Shown piece after piece: positions 1 to 7,500 of a stretch of DNA of 18,846 bases (position 1 is the stretch's first letter; every line of letters begins with the position of its first letter). The notes below the pieces were generated by a model. It ran no database searches. It had not been told where the DNA came from and worked only from the letters and a program-made list of their open reading frames with translations. The DNA is taken from positions 1 through 18,846 of the forward strand of contig JAUVPY010000004.1 of NCBI GenBank assembly GCA_030598425.1. Direction: 5' to 3'. The position numbers were made by a program, and so were the translations under genes. This stretch comes from Anaerolineae bacterium. Its GTDB lineage: Bacteria; Chloroflexota; Anaerolineae; 4572-78; NAK82.

Positions 1-2
1 AG

Positions 3-164
3 AAAATCTTGTACGGATCGGACTATCCGCTACTGATTTATCCTTCTCAGGAGAAGGAGCCGAGCTTCATCCGCTTGCTGGGTGACATACGCGGGTCGGG
101 TCTGGCGCCCGACGAGCTGGATCAGGTGCTGGGGGGCAATGCCGCCCGGCTCTTCGGCCTGTAG
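3..164 (+). CDS. Amidohydrolase-family protein, C-terminal fragment
   Basis: Only the last 53 codons lie in the window, and the gene begins upstream. The visible part reads KILYGSDYPL near the left edge and ends in GNAARLFGL before a TAG stop at 162-164. A GSDYP motif, whose Asp is a metal or active-site ligand, followed about 40 residues later by a terminal GNAxRLFGL, is the usual end of the amidohydrolase-2 type TIM-barrel metal-dependent hydrolases (PF04909, the ACMSD/decarboxylase-like group). The substrate cannot be told from this piece. The next gene starts 9 bases after the stop on the same strand, so the two are probably co-transcribed. The family call is fairly secure; the specific function is not. 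Confidence 0.72.
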   Translation, partial: KILYGSDYPLLIYPSQEKEPSFIRLLGDIRGSGLAPDELDQVLGGNAARLFGL

Positions 165-173
165 GGGACTAAG

Positions 174-575
174 ATGGGATTACCTGTTCGCCCCCAGATG
201 ACCGTCCAAGAAACCGTCGATCGTTGGCCAGCGACTCGCGCTGTCTTCGAGCGTTACGGCATTCCCACCCAAACTGCCCCTTCCCCCGCTTGGGAGACGA
301 TTGAACAGGCAATTGCTGCTCAAGGTCATTGGTCCGTCGACCAACTCCTCGGTGAGCTAAACCGAGCGGCCGGGGGGCAGGCTGATATCCAGGCCGAAAC
401 ATCCATCGTTGAGGTTGTAATGACCTATCCGGCCACGCGCGCCATCTTCGAGCGATATAATATCCCATGCCAGGCCGATCGCATCGCGCTGTGGGAGACC
501 ATTGAGCAGGCGGCGGCCGCACGTGGGCACTGGGCCACTGACGCACTGCTGGACGAGTTAAACGCCGCTACGTGA
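174..575 (+). CDS. Tandem DUF1858-like small protein
   Basis: A 133-residue soluble protein made of two similar halves, about residues 9-64 and 77-132. Each half reads (T/S)-[IV]-x-E-x-V ... [YW]PATRA[VI]FERY[GN]IP ... WETIEQA-A-A-GHW-D-LL-ELN. This pattern fits the DUF1858 (PF08984) fold, a small helical domain often found near hybrid-cluster or redox proteins and normally carrying a Cys pair. Here the Cys pair is missing: the first repeat has none after the GIP motif, and the second keeps a single Cys (C99). It follows the amidohydrolase fragment by 9 bases, suggesting one operon. The ATG at 174 was chosen because it sits right after GGGGACTAAG; an in-frame ATG at 198 is possible. There is no signal peptide or membrane segment. 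The role is unknown, perhaps binding a partner or ligand rather than redox chemistry. Confidence 0.72.
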   Translation: MGLPVRPQMTVQETVDRWPATRAVFERYGIPTQTAPSPAWETIEQAIAAQGHWSVDQLLGELNRAAGGQADIQAETSIVEVVMTYPATRAIFERYNIPCQADRIALWETIEQAAAARGHWATDALLDELNAAT

Positions 576-582
576 GAACCTC

Positions 583-611
583 TTGACAAATGTAATAAAC
601 AGGTGTATAAT
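583..611 (+). promoter_or_regulatory. Consensus sigma-70 promoter of the toxin-antitoxin operon
   Basis: TTGACA (583-588) and TATAAT (606-611) are both perfect hexamers with a 17-base spacer. Transcription should start near 618, about 30 bases before the antitoxin ATG. It is the strongest promoter in the window by sequence. Confidence 0.85.
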
Positions 612-642
612 GTGTATGTAATATGGTGGTGTAATAAGGAGC
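591..642 (+). promoter_or_regulatory. Four 13-bp-spaced TGTAATA-type repeats, putative antitoxin operator
   Basis: Direct repeats begin at 591 (TGTAATAAACAGG), 604 (TGTATAATGTGTA), 617 (TGTAATATGGTGG) and 630 (TGTAATAAGGAGC), exactly 13 bases apart. They cover the spacer, the -10 box, the expected start site and the AAGGAG ribosome site (636-641). Ribbon-helix-helix antitoxins commonly repress their own operon by binding arrays of short repeats, so this is the obvious candidate operator. The repeats and spacing are seen directly; binding is inferred. Confidence 0.6.
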
Positions 643-648
643 CGACCG

Positions 649-939
649 ATGAAGCGCACCCAGATAATCCTCGAAGAATGGCAACATCAATGGCTAACCG
701 AAGAGGCCAAGCGCCAGAACCTCAGCATGTCGGCGTTGTTGCGGCAACTCCTAACCGAGGCCATCGAGCGCCGCCAGGCTGAGGGTTGGGAAGACGATCC
801 TCTTTGGGCCATCATCGGCATTGCCGAAGGCCCCGATGATGGCATAACCAGCGAGAATCTTGATCAATTCCTCTACCGCACCGACTGGCGCGAGCGCCCC
901 GCGTTGAAGGTGGCTGAAGATGACACAAGTGATAGCTGA
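649..939 (+). CDS. Ribbon-helix-helix (CopG/VapB-like) antitoxin
   Basis: A 96-residue protein whose first 40 residues match the ribbon-helix-helix pattern: a short beta strand (KRTQIIL), a helix (EEWQHQWLTEEAKRQN), the turn LSMS, and a second helix (ALLRQLLTEAIERRQ). The acidic, Trp-containing remainder (residues 45-96) is the likely toxin-binding tail. In type II toxin-antitoxin systems this protein neutralises the PIN toxin and, with it, represses the operon through the N-terminal DNA-binding dimer. The start is supported by AAGGAG seven bases upstream and a consensus promoter. Its last 20 bases overlap the toxin start. It could be called VapB by context, but sequence alone supports only a CopG/RHH assignment. 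Confidence 0.85.
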   Translation: MKRTQIILEEWQHQWLTEEAKRQNLSMSALLRQLLTEAIERRQAEGWEDDPLWAIIGIAEGPDDGITSENLDQFLYRTDWRERPALKVAEDDTSDS

Positions 940-1324
940 TACCAGCGCCCTATATGCGCTAGTGGATCGCACCGACCCACATCACCTGCAGGCTGCTAAT
1001 TTTCTCAAGTCGCGGGCTTCGCATCAAGCTCTGCTGATGAGCAATCACGTATTCGACGAAACGATGACAGTCGTCAAGGCACGCCTGGGGATGCGTGTAG
1101 CGCTTCAATTGGGGCTCCGACTGCGCAACAGCCGCTTTGTGGAAATGGTGGTCTTCTCCCCGGCTGAAGAGCAGGAGACCTGGCGCGTTTTCAGCCAGTA
1201 TACCGACAAGGACTGGAGCTATACCGATTGTGCTTGTCTGGTATTGGCCCGGGGGCATGAACTCAATCAAGCTTTCACCTTCGACCATCACTTCGCTCAG
1301 ATGGGATTGGTTATGGTGCCCTGA
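920..1324 (+). CDS. PIN-domain ribonuclease toxin (VapC-like)
   Basis: A 134-residue PIN-domain protein, near the usual VapC length. The conserved acidic active-site residues are all visible: D7 in the opening IADTSALYAL strand, E47 in VFDET, D103 in SYTDCACL and D122 in FTFDHHF. VapC-type proteins are Mg2+-dependent RNases that cut tRNA, rRNA or other RNA when freed from antitoxin. The target of this one cannot be read from sequence. The start ATG at 920 lies inside the antitoxin gene (20-base overlap), with AAGGTGG just upstream, so translation is probably coupled. The gene ends one base into a perfect hairpin. No sign of damage is seen, so the pair should be functional. Confidence 0.9.
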   Translation: MTQVIADTSALYALVDRTDPHHLQAANFLKSRASHQALLMSNHVFDETMTVVKARLGMRVALQLGLRLRNSRFVEMVVFSPAEEQETWRVFSQYTDKDWSYTDCACLVLARGHELNQAFTFDHHFAQMGLVMVP

Positions 1325-1365
1325 TGGCAAAGCGGCATCGAGGCCTTTCGATGCCGCTTTGCCAT
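1324..1365. terminator. Perfect 18-bp hairpin between convergent genes
   Basis: Bases 1324-1341 and 1348-1365 are perfect reverse complements around a 6-base loop (GGCCTT). The hairpin begins at the last base of the toxin stop codon and lies 28 bases beyond the end of the convergent oligopeptidase gene. It could end transcription from both sides. Neither side has a U-tract, so a classical intrinsic terminator is not proven; it may instead protect 3' ends. Confidence 0.6.
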
Positions 1366-1393
1366 ACGTGGGGCCATGGCGAAGACACTTCGT

Positions 1394-3196
1394 CTACCCG
1401 GACAGTTCCTCCGCCTCGCTCACCATATCGTCTAACATCTGGAAGCCCTTGCCCCAGAAGTTGGGGTCGGTCAGGTCGACGCCCAGTGGCTTTAACAGCG
1501 TATGGGCCCAGTCCGAGCCTCCGGCGCTCAGCATGTTTAAGTACGCCTCGGGGAAGTCATCCTGTACTTCCTGGTAACGGGCGTACAGTGCCAGAACGAG
1601 CAGTTCGCCAAAAGCATAAGCATAGACGTAACCGGGAGTATGGATGAAGTGTGGAATGTAGCTCCACCAGAGGCCGTAATCCTCGGTCAAAGTGACACTG
1701 CCCAAGAACATGGCGCGTTGTGTCTCGAGCCATAACTCGTTATAGCGCTCAGTAGTCAGTTCACCTTCGGTACGACGCGCGGTGTGGATTGCGTCTTCAA
1801 AACGATTCATAGATATCTGGCGGAAGACCGTTGCAAATGAGTTCTCGAGCTTGCCCACCAGCATCGCCAGCCGCACCTCTGGGTCTGTCTCCCGCGACAT
1901 CAAATCCTGGAATACAAGCATCTCGCCAAAGACTGAGGCCGTCTCGGCCGTGGTCAGGGGGCTACCAGCCTGAAGCATACCCTGGACTCGTGCCAGCGTC
2001 TGGTGCACTCCGTGGCCGAGTTCATGAGCCAGGGTCATCACGTCGCGGGGCGTAGCCTCGTAGTTGATGAAGACGTAGGGGTGCACCGACGGTACCACAC
2101 CGTGGCTGTAGGCTCCGCTCCGCTTGCCGGGTCGCACCGCGGCGTCGATCCAATGGTTGTCAAAGAACATTTGGGCGGTGTCGGCCATACGCAGGTGGAA
2201 TCCAGCGAACGCGTTTAGAACGATTTCGCGACTTTCGTCCCATGTGTAGCTTCGATCGGCAGCCGGCAGCGGCGCGTAGCGGTCATAGTCAAAAAGTTCA
2301 TCTAGGCCGAGCAGGCGGCGCTTGAGCCGGTAATACCGAGACACAATCTCATAGCAGGAGGTGGTAGCGCTGATCAGTGCTTCTACGGTTTCGTCATCAA
2401 CCTCGTTATCCATGTTGCGGGCAGTGATCCAGCTTGGGTAACCGCGAAGTTGGTCATTAGAGGCCTTATCGGCCAAGATGTTGTTGAAAACGTAGGTCGT
2501 CGTGTGCCTTATGTCCTTTAGACCAACGGTGACCGAGGCTGCCGCCCGTCGGCGCACCTCAGGACCTGGGTCGTATAGCTTGGTTAAGATCGTCTGTTGA
2601 GGCAACATCTCGCCATCGAATTCATAGCGAGCCGCCCCGTGTACCTCGTCAAAATAGCGCATCCAGGCATAGCGACCGGTAATGGCCTTCTCGGCCAGGA
2701 TTTTTTCCTCCGCCTCACTTAACAGGTAGGGGCGGTAGCGGCGGACTATCTCAAGCCAGTGACGGTAAGTTCGATCTGGACTTGGGGCCAGACGTGGGTC
2801 ATCCATAATCGCTAGTGCTGTTTCATCCGGCGTATCAGCCCACTCCAACTCCACGAAGACCAACTTCTGATTTAGGCGCGAGGCACGCTCGGTAGCCTTC
2901 TGCAACAGGGCTCCGTTGGCTGGCTCTTCTGTGTTCACCGACCAGTTCAGATAGGCGTAAGAACCTACTTTTTTGGAAAGCTCGTGGATGTTCTCGTATT
3001 CTTGCAACAAGGTACACATCTCTTCTGCATCAAGTTCGGCGATGCGCCCTCGATAGGTCTGAGCCAATTCGCCGGCCCGGTCGTGCGCCTCGTCCAGGTC
3101 TTGATCAATCGCCGCGTCATCTACAGCGGCATATAGGTCACTCAGGTTCCAGGTTACTTCTTCGGCGCCGGTTGATTGTCTTGTTTGATCGCTCAT
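1394..3196 (-). CDS. pepF: Oligoendopeptidase F, M3 metallopeptidase
   Basis: A 600-residue cytoplasmic zinc peptidase that should hydrolyse peptides of moderate length, as family M3 oligoendopeptidases do. The zinc site HELGH is at residues 391-395 (H391 and H395 ligands, E392 catalytic) and the expected third ligand lies in the TAETAS stretch (E418). The N-terminal half carries the family's helical region (TWNLSDLYAA near the start; YLNWSVNT about 84-91), and the C-terminal region has the FIHTPGYVYAYAFGELL motif typical of PepF. The length matches the roughly 600 residues of the family. No signal peptide is seen. The start ATG at 3196 is preceded by AAGGGAG about ten bases upstream and a good promoter at 3250-3278. 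It is a single-gene unit, convergent with the toxin-antitoxin operon. Probable roles are peptide recycling or nutrient use. Confidence 0.95.
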   Translation of the reverse strand: MSDQTRQSTGAEEVTWNLSDLYAAVDDAAIDQDLDEAHDRAGELAQTYRGRIAELDAEEMCTLLQEYENIHELSKKVGSYAYLNWSVNTEEPANGALLQKATERASRLNQKLVFVELEWADTPDETALAIMDDPRLAPSPDRTYRHWLEIVRRYRPYLLSEAEEKILAEKAITGRYAWMRYFDEVHGAARYEFDGEMLPQQTILTKLYDPGPEVRRRAAASVTVGLKDIRHTTTYVFNNILADKASNDQLRGYPSWITARNMDNEVDDETVEALISATTSCYEIVSRYYRLKRRLLGLDELFDYDRYAPLPAADRSYTWDESREIVLNAFAGFHLRMADTAQMFFDNHWIDAAVRPGKRSGAYSHGVVPSVHPYVFINYEATPRDVMTLAHELGHGVHQTLARVQGMLQAGSPLTTAETASVFGEMLVFQDLMSRETDPEVRLAMLVGKLENSFATVFRQISMNRFEDAIHTARRTEGELTTERYNELWLETQRAMFLGSVTLTEDYGLWWSYIPHFIHTPGYVYAYAFGELLVLALYARYQEVQDDFPEAYLNMLSAGGSDWAHTLLKPLGVDLTDPNFWGKGFQMLDDMVSEAEELSG

Positions 3197-3249
3197 CGGC
3201 TGGATGCTCCCTTAAGAAATGCTAGTTAATCTCACATAAACGCGGATGG

Positions 3250-3278
3250 ATTATAGCCCGGATGCAAACTGACGACAA
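3250..3278 (-). promoter_or_regulatory. Promoter of pepF
   Basis: Read on the minus strand, TTGTCG (3278-3273) and a perfect TATAAT (3255-3250) are separated by 17 bases. The start of transcription should be near 3243, about 47 bases before the ATG. Confidence 0.65.
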
Positions 3279-3376
3279 GTATCACTCGTATCGGAGGCTG
3301 GTGTTATGCCCCTTGGTTACTGTGTTGCTCCCTAGGCATTTTGAGAATCCGTTTGTCCCTCCATGTACATACGTTA

Positions 3377-3405
3377 TTGTCACTGGATATCAGCCGTGAT
3401 ATACT
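3377..3405 (+). promoter_or_regulatory. Promoter of the Pro/Thr-linker lipoprotein
   Basis: TTGTCA (3377-3382) and TATACT (3400-3405) are 17 bases apart, with TGA just before the -10 box (extended -10). Transcription starting near 3411 lies downstream of the ATG at 3363, which supports the ATG at 3474 as the true start. Confidence 0.6.
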
Positions 3406-3473
3406 CAGTCGCGCTGCGCCGGAGCGTGGAGTTGGCGTGTGAATGTCTAGAAACCCTATACGTGAGGAGACAA

Positions 3474-4334
3474 ATGTACCCCAAGATATACCTGCTTCGA
3501 GTGTTTGGCCTGTCGTTGGTTATATTGCTGTTGCTGGGCTGCAGTGAGGCCGCATCCCCACCCATATCAGTCTCACCCACCTCCGCGCCCATAGCTGCGC
3601 AGCCGACATCCAAGTCGGCGACTGCTTCGCCAACACCTACGCAACGACCACCAACCGACACGCCAAGCCCAGCGCCGACCGACTCGCCAACGCCAACTCC
3701 TACTAGCACCCCAACGCCCATGCCAACCGAAATATCAACCCCCATACCTACCCCTACACCGACCGTCACGCCCACCCATACATCCGTCCCACCCACCGAA
3801 ACCCCCGTGCCTTCCACCGATACACCCACGCCGACCTTTACCCCGGCGCCACCTACTGATACCCCTACGCTAACCCCTCCGCCCTTCGATTTTGTCGTCG
3901 TCCACCAACGAATATGGACCAACGAGGAAAACGGAGGGGTCAGTATGAATGGTACGGTCACGGGGTGTGGGTACGGTCACCAAATCTATGTGTGGGTATT
4001 AGACGCAGCCGGGAATGCTCTGGATCAGGTGGTGATTGGTGACGCTTACAACAATCCCCGGCACATCAGCGGCGAAAAGGGCCCGGGCCACGCTCAATAC
4101 GATCTTCACATGAATGGATTTGAATTGCTGGTCGTTGAGGATAACAACGCCGGACGCCCCGTCACCAGCCAGATCAGCCACGTGATGAGCAGCAAAGATT
4201 GGGAAATACCCATTCCCTGGCTGATTGAGGGGCATTATTGTGCCACTGAGGAGGAGTGCATCGCGCGCCAAGGCTCGAACTCGCTCTGCTTGGGCCATTA
4301 TTCCTACGAGATCGTCTTCCAGCGGACCTGGTAA
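3474..4334 (+). CDS. Surface lipoprotein with Pro/Thr-rich linker and unassigned C-terminal domain
   Basis: A 286-residue secreted lipoprotein. Residues 1-22 are a lipoprotein signal peptide (charged start, then LVILLLLG), and C23 in LLGC is the lipidation site. Residues 24-137 are almost entirely Pro, Thr and Ser in PTPT, PTDTP and PTSTP units, a flexible spacer from the cell surface. Residues 138-286 form a compact domain with predicted beta strands, a KGPGHAQYDLHM stretch, and four cysteines (C165, C256, C262, C272) that could form disulfides outside the cell. I do not recognise a named family for this domain, though similar modules are, as I recall, common in Chloroflexota lipoproteins. 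The ATG at 3474 was preferred over the one at 3363 because it has GAGGAG upstream, starts directly with a signal peptide, and the promoter lies between the two. Function unknown; perhaps ligand or carbohydrate binding. Confidence 0.82.
   Translation: MYPKIYLLRVFGLSLVILLLLGCSEAASPPISVSPTSAPIAAQPTSKSATASPTPTQRPPTDTPSPAPTDSPTPTPTSTPTPMPTEISTPIPTPTPTVTPTHTSVPPTETPVPSTDTPTPTFTPAPPTDTPTLTPPPFDFVVVHQRIWTNEENGGVSMNGTVTGCGYGHQIYVWVLDAAGNALDQVVIGDAYNNPRHISGEKGPGHAQYDLHMNGFELLVVEDNNAGRPVTSQISHVMSSKDWEIPIPWLIEGHYCATEEECIARQGSNSLCLGHYSYEIVFQRTW
3567..3880 (+). repeat. Low-complexity Pro/Thr-coding tract
   Basis: About 310 bases of degenerate repeats of CCN-ACN type units encode the Pro/Thr/Ser spacer of the lipoprotein. 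The plus strand is C-rich and G-poor. Long antisense open frames here (Val/Gly-rich) arise from this bias and are not genes. Confidence 0.75.
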
Positions 4335-4351
4335 ATACCTCTCAGTTTGAG

Positions 4352-4388
4352 ACCTAAGACCTCCGGGGAAACCCCGGAGGTCTTAGGT
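4352..4388. terminator. Perfect 17-bp GC-rich hairpin after the lipoprotein gene
   Basis: Bases 4352-4368 and 4372-4388 are exact reverse complements around an AAA loop, starting 17 bases after the lipoprotein stop. The stem includes CCTCCGGGG and its complement. There is no proper U-run behind it, so it may be a terminator without a tail, a 3'-end stabiliser, or a copy of a dispersed palindromic repeat. Confidence 0.55.
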
Positions 4389-4421
4389 TGAAATCGAGCG
4401 TACACTAGGACTCTGAGCCCG

Positions 4422-4451
4422 TTGACCGAACCTGTGTCGTCGGGTTATAAT
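4422..4451 (+). promoter_or_regulatory. Promoter of the protease / K+ channel operon
   Basis: TTGACC (4422-4427) and a perfect TATAAT (4446-4451) are 18 bases apart. Transcription should begin near 4458, leaving a leader of about 110 bases before the protease ATG. Confidence 0.6.
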
Positions 4452-4570
4452 CATCCTGATGGACAATAGCAACTTTGGAAGATAGAATAGACCTTGTAGG
4501 CCATTCCTTGACGACAATCCGATATTGTTAATCGTGACTTTCCAAGTAATTCTTAGACAGCGGGTGTTTA

Positions 4571-7500
4571 ATGATAGATCCTGAGTCTCCAATTGTAGGC
4601 ATAAAAAGAAAGCCTATATTAAGGCGCTTAGGCTGGGTAACACTTCTTGTGCTCCTTCTCTTTTCCACCTTGGTCTGGGTCGCCGGGGCACAGAAACCGG
4701 AGGGCGAGGAAGCTCTTCCATCTCTCCCGTCCGTTGACCCGGCGTTGCGACTCAAAATCGAGCCTGTCCTCTTCAAGCAGTTGATTGACGGTGACGGCGG
4801 CCGCGCCCCAATTATCGTCGAAATGAAGGCAACTACCAGCTTGGAAGCTGTCATGGCTGAGTCTGACCCGGACCGGCGACGTGAGGCTGTAGTTGCTTCC
4901 ATGCAGACGACTGCGCAAGACTCACAGGCTGGCGCGTTGGCCCTGACGGCTGAAAGGGAGGCGCAAGGTGGGGCTGCCAACGTACGCTCGTTCTGGATTT
5001 TCAACGGGCTGTCAGCTGAGGCCGATCTTGAAACAGTTCTGGCGTTGGCCGCTCTCCCAGAAGTGCAAATCGTCCGCCGAGATCGTGAATACCACATCAC
5101 CGACCGTCTGGAGGTGCTGCCTGACACCCTCCCCGATGCTCAAAGTGTCGGGTGGAACATCGCCCAGGTGCGCGCCGATCTGGTCTGGAACGCTCTCGAC
5201 GTGGACGGAACCGGAGTCGTGGTTGCCAACATTGACACTGGCGTGGACTTCTTACACCCGGTACTTCACGCCCGCTATCGAGGCTACGATCCGCATGGAC
5301 TGCACATTCACGCCTGTAACTGGTTTGATGCCACTGGCGGCGGCGCGACTTACCCCGTGGACGGCAACGGACACGGGACCCATACCTTGGGCACCATCGT
5401 CGGTGGGGAGGGCGTCGGCGTGGCACCCGGGGCCACCTGGATTGCCGCACGTGCATTCGACAATCGGGGATTAGGGCTTGAAAGTTGGTTGCACGCTGCT
5501 ATGCAATGGATAGTAGACCCCGGTCCTGGTTGTGCCCCGCCTGATGTGGTCAACAACTCGTGGAGCAATGCCTGGGGGGGAACCGATGTCTTCCGCACCG
5601 ATGTGCAGGTAATGCGCGCGGCTGGCGTATTTGCCCCATTTGCTGCTGGCAATGATGGGCCGGTCGGCGGTTCCATTGATGCACCTGCCAGCTATCCCGA
5701 GGCTTTCAGCGTGGGGGCGGTCACTGGCGAGGACGAAGTCGCCAGCTTTTCTAGCCGGGGGCCTTCGACGTGGTACGGCGCCACACTGACCAAGCCAGAA
5801 GTCGCGGCACCGGGCGTAAACGTGCGTTCCAGCTTACCAGGCGGAGCATATGGTGAGAGCAACGGTACCTCGATGGCGACGCCCCACGTGGCTGGACTGG
5901 CGGCTCTGATGCTCCAGGCCGACCCCAGCCTAAATGTAGGCCAGATCGAAGCCATCATCAAAGACACAGCCCTTCCCTTGGGCAGCCCGATCCCCAACAA
6001 CGACTACGGGCGGGGACGCATTGATGCCTACGCTGCGGTGACTTCCGTGGCCGAAAATGGCACTGTCCATGGTGTGGTCACCCGCAACAGCGACGGCGCG
6101 CCCGTTGCTGTTGCTCTGCTCACCGCCAATCCCTCCACGCCTGATCACCCGGCGACGACCCTCACGGCGAGCGATGGATCCTACACGCTGGCGTTGGCCC
6201 CCGGTCGCTTCACGCTGACTGCCTCAGCCTTTGGTTACAACTCCAGTTCTCGCGTGCTTGAGGTTATCACCGGAACGATGAGCGTTGAGGATTTCGCTCT
6301 TGATCCCTTGCCGGCCGGTACGCTCACTGGCCGGGTTTCCAGCGGTGGGCAGCCGCTCGCAGCGGCTACGATCTCTGTGGTCGATACGCCAATCGAGTCA
6401 ACCACCGACGCCTCCGGCATGTATGCTGTTCAACTGCCGGCTGGCAGCTACACCGTAACTGTCGCCAGCTCTGGACACCGGGTCACAGAAGTCACTGGCG
6501 TTCCTATCATCGCCGGAGAGACCACGGTCCGCGATTTTGACTTGGTCAAGGCCCCGACAATTATGTTGGTCGACAGTGGTGCCTGGTATTACTCCAGTGA
6601 GATTGATTACTACCGCCAGGCGCTAGATGAGCTGCGCTACACCTATGACCTGTGGACGGTGCGTGATCCCTCTAATGGAGCACCAGCCGCTGGTGATCTG
6701 CTTCCTTACGACATCGTCTTTTGGTCATCACCGGAGGATTCGCCCGGTTATCTGGGTGCCGGCGATGTACTTACCACCTATCTGGGGAGCGGCGGCTCTC
6801 TGTTCCTCAGCGGCCAAGACGTGGCCTATTACGACGACTTCTATCCATTCATTTACGCTCCTTATTTCGGGGCATATCTCAAAGCACGTTTCGTGAGTGA
6901 CGACGCCGAGGTCCGCAGCTTGACCGGTGTGACCGGCGGTCTGTTCGATGGGCTCACTTTTTCTATCGACGGCCCTGGTGGCGCCGACAATCAGTTCTCT
7001 CCCGACGAGATTGACGTCCTTGGGCCCGACTTTGCTTCCTCAATCGTGAGCTACGATGGCGATGGTTCTGGTGGTCAGCAGGTGGGACAATGCTTGCCCT
7101 ACCGGTCGATATACATGTCCTACGGGTTCGAAGCCATCACCGATGCGGCTATCCGAACTGAGATTATCAGACGCTCTATCGACTGGTTCACTGCGCCGCC
7201 GAGATCGGTCGGAGTTGAGTTGACACCGGGCGAAGAGTCGTTGGTCGGGAACTTCGGACAGACGGTTAGCCACACGCTGCGAATCCGCAACCTGGCTGAG
7301 GCTGGCAGTGACTCTAACTTCACCATAACACCCTCGGGCTTTGTATGGGCTACCTCGGTCATCCCTGACCACGTAACGCTGGGGCCTTGTGAGTCGGCAG
7401 AGTTAGGGCTTGTGGTCCAGGTGCCGCCGACGGCGAATTGGGCGGCCAGCGACTCGGCCACGATCACTGCCGAGTCGACTGCGGTGACCACGGCCACCCG

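Noticed and set aside
3363..3473. N-terminal extension of the lipoprotein from the ATG at 3363
   Set aside because: No ribosome site there, the promoter lies downstream of it, and the extension would bury the lipoprotein signal peptide behind 37 unrelated residues.
3380..3961. Minus-strand open frame of 193 codons, Val/Gly-rich
   Set aside because: It is the antisense reading of the Pro/Thr repeats; composition follows directly from that bias, and no ribosome site or family match is seen.
4528..5127. Minus-strand open frame of 199 codons under the protease N terminus
   Set aside because: Ser/Arg/Ala-rich shadow of the protease signal peptide and prodomain; no motif and no ribosome site noticed.
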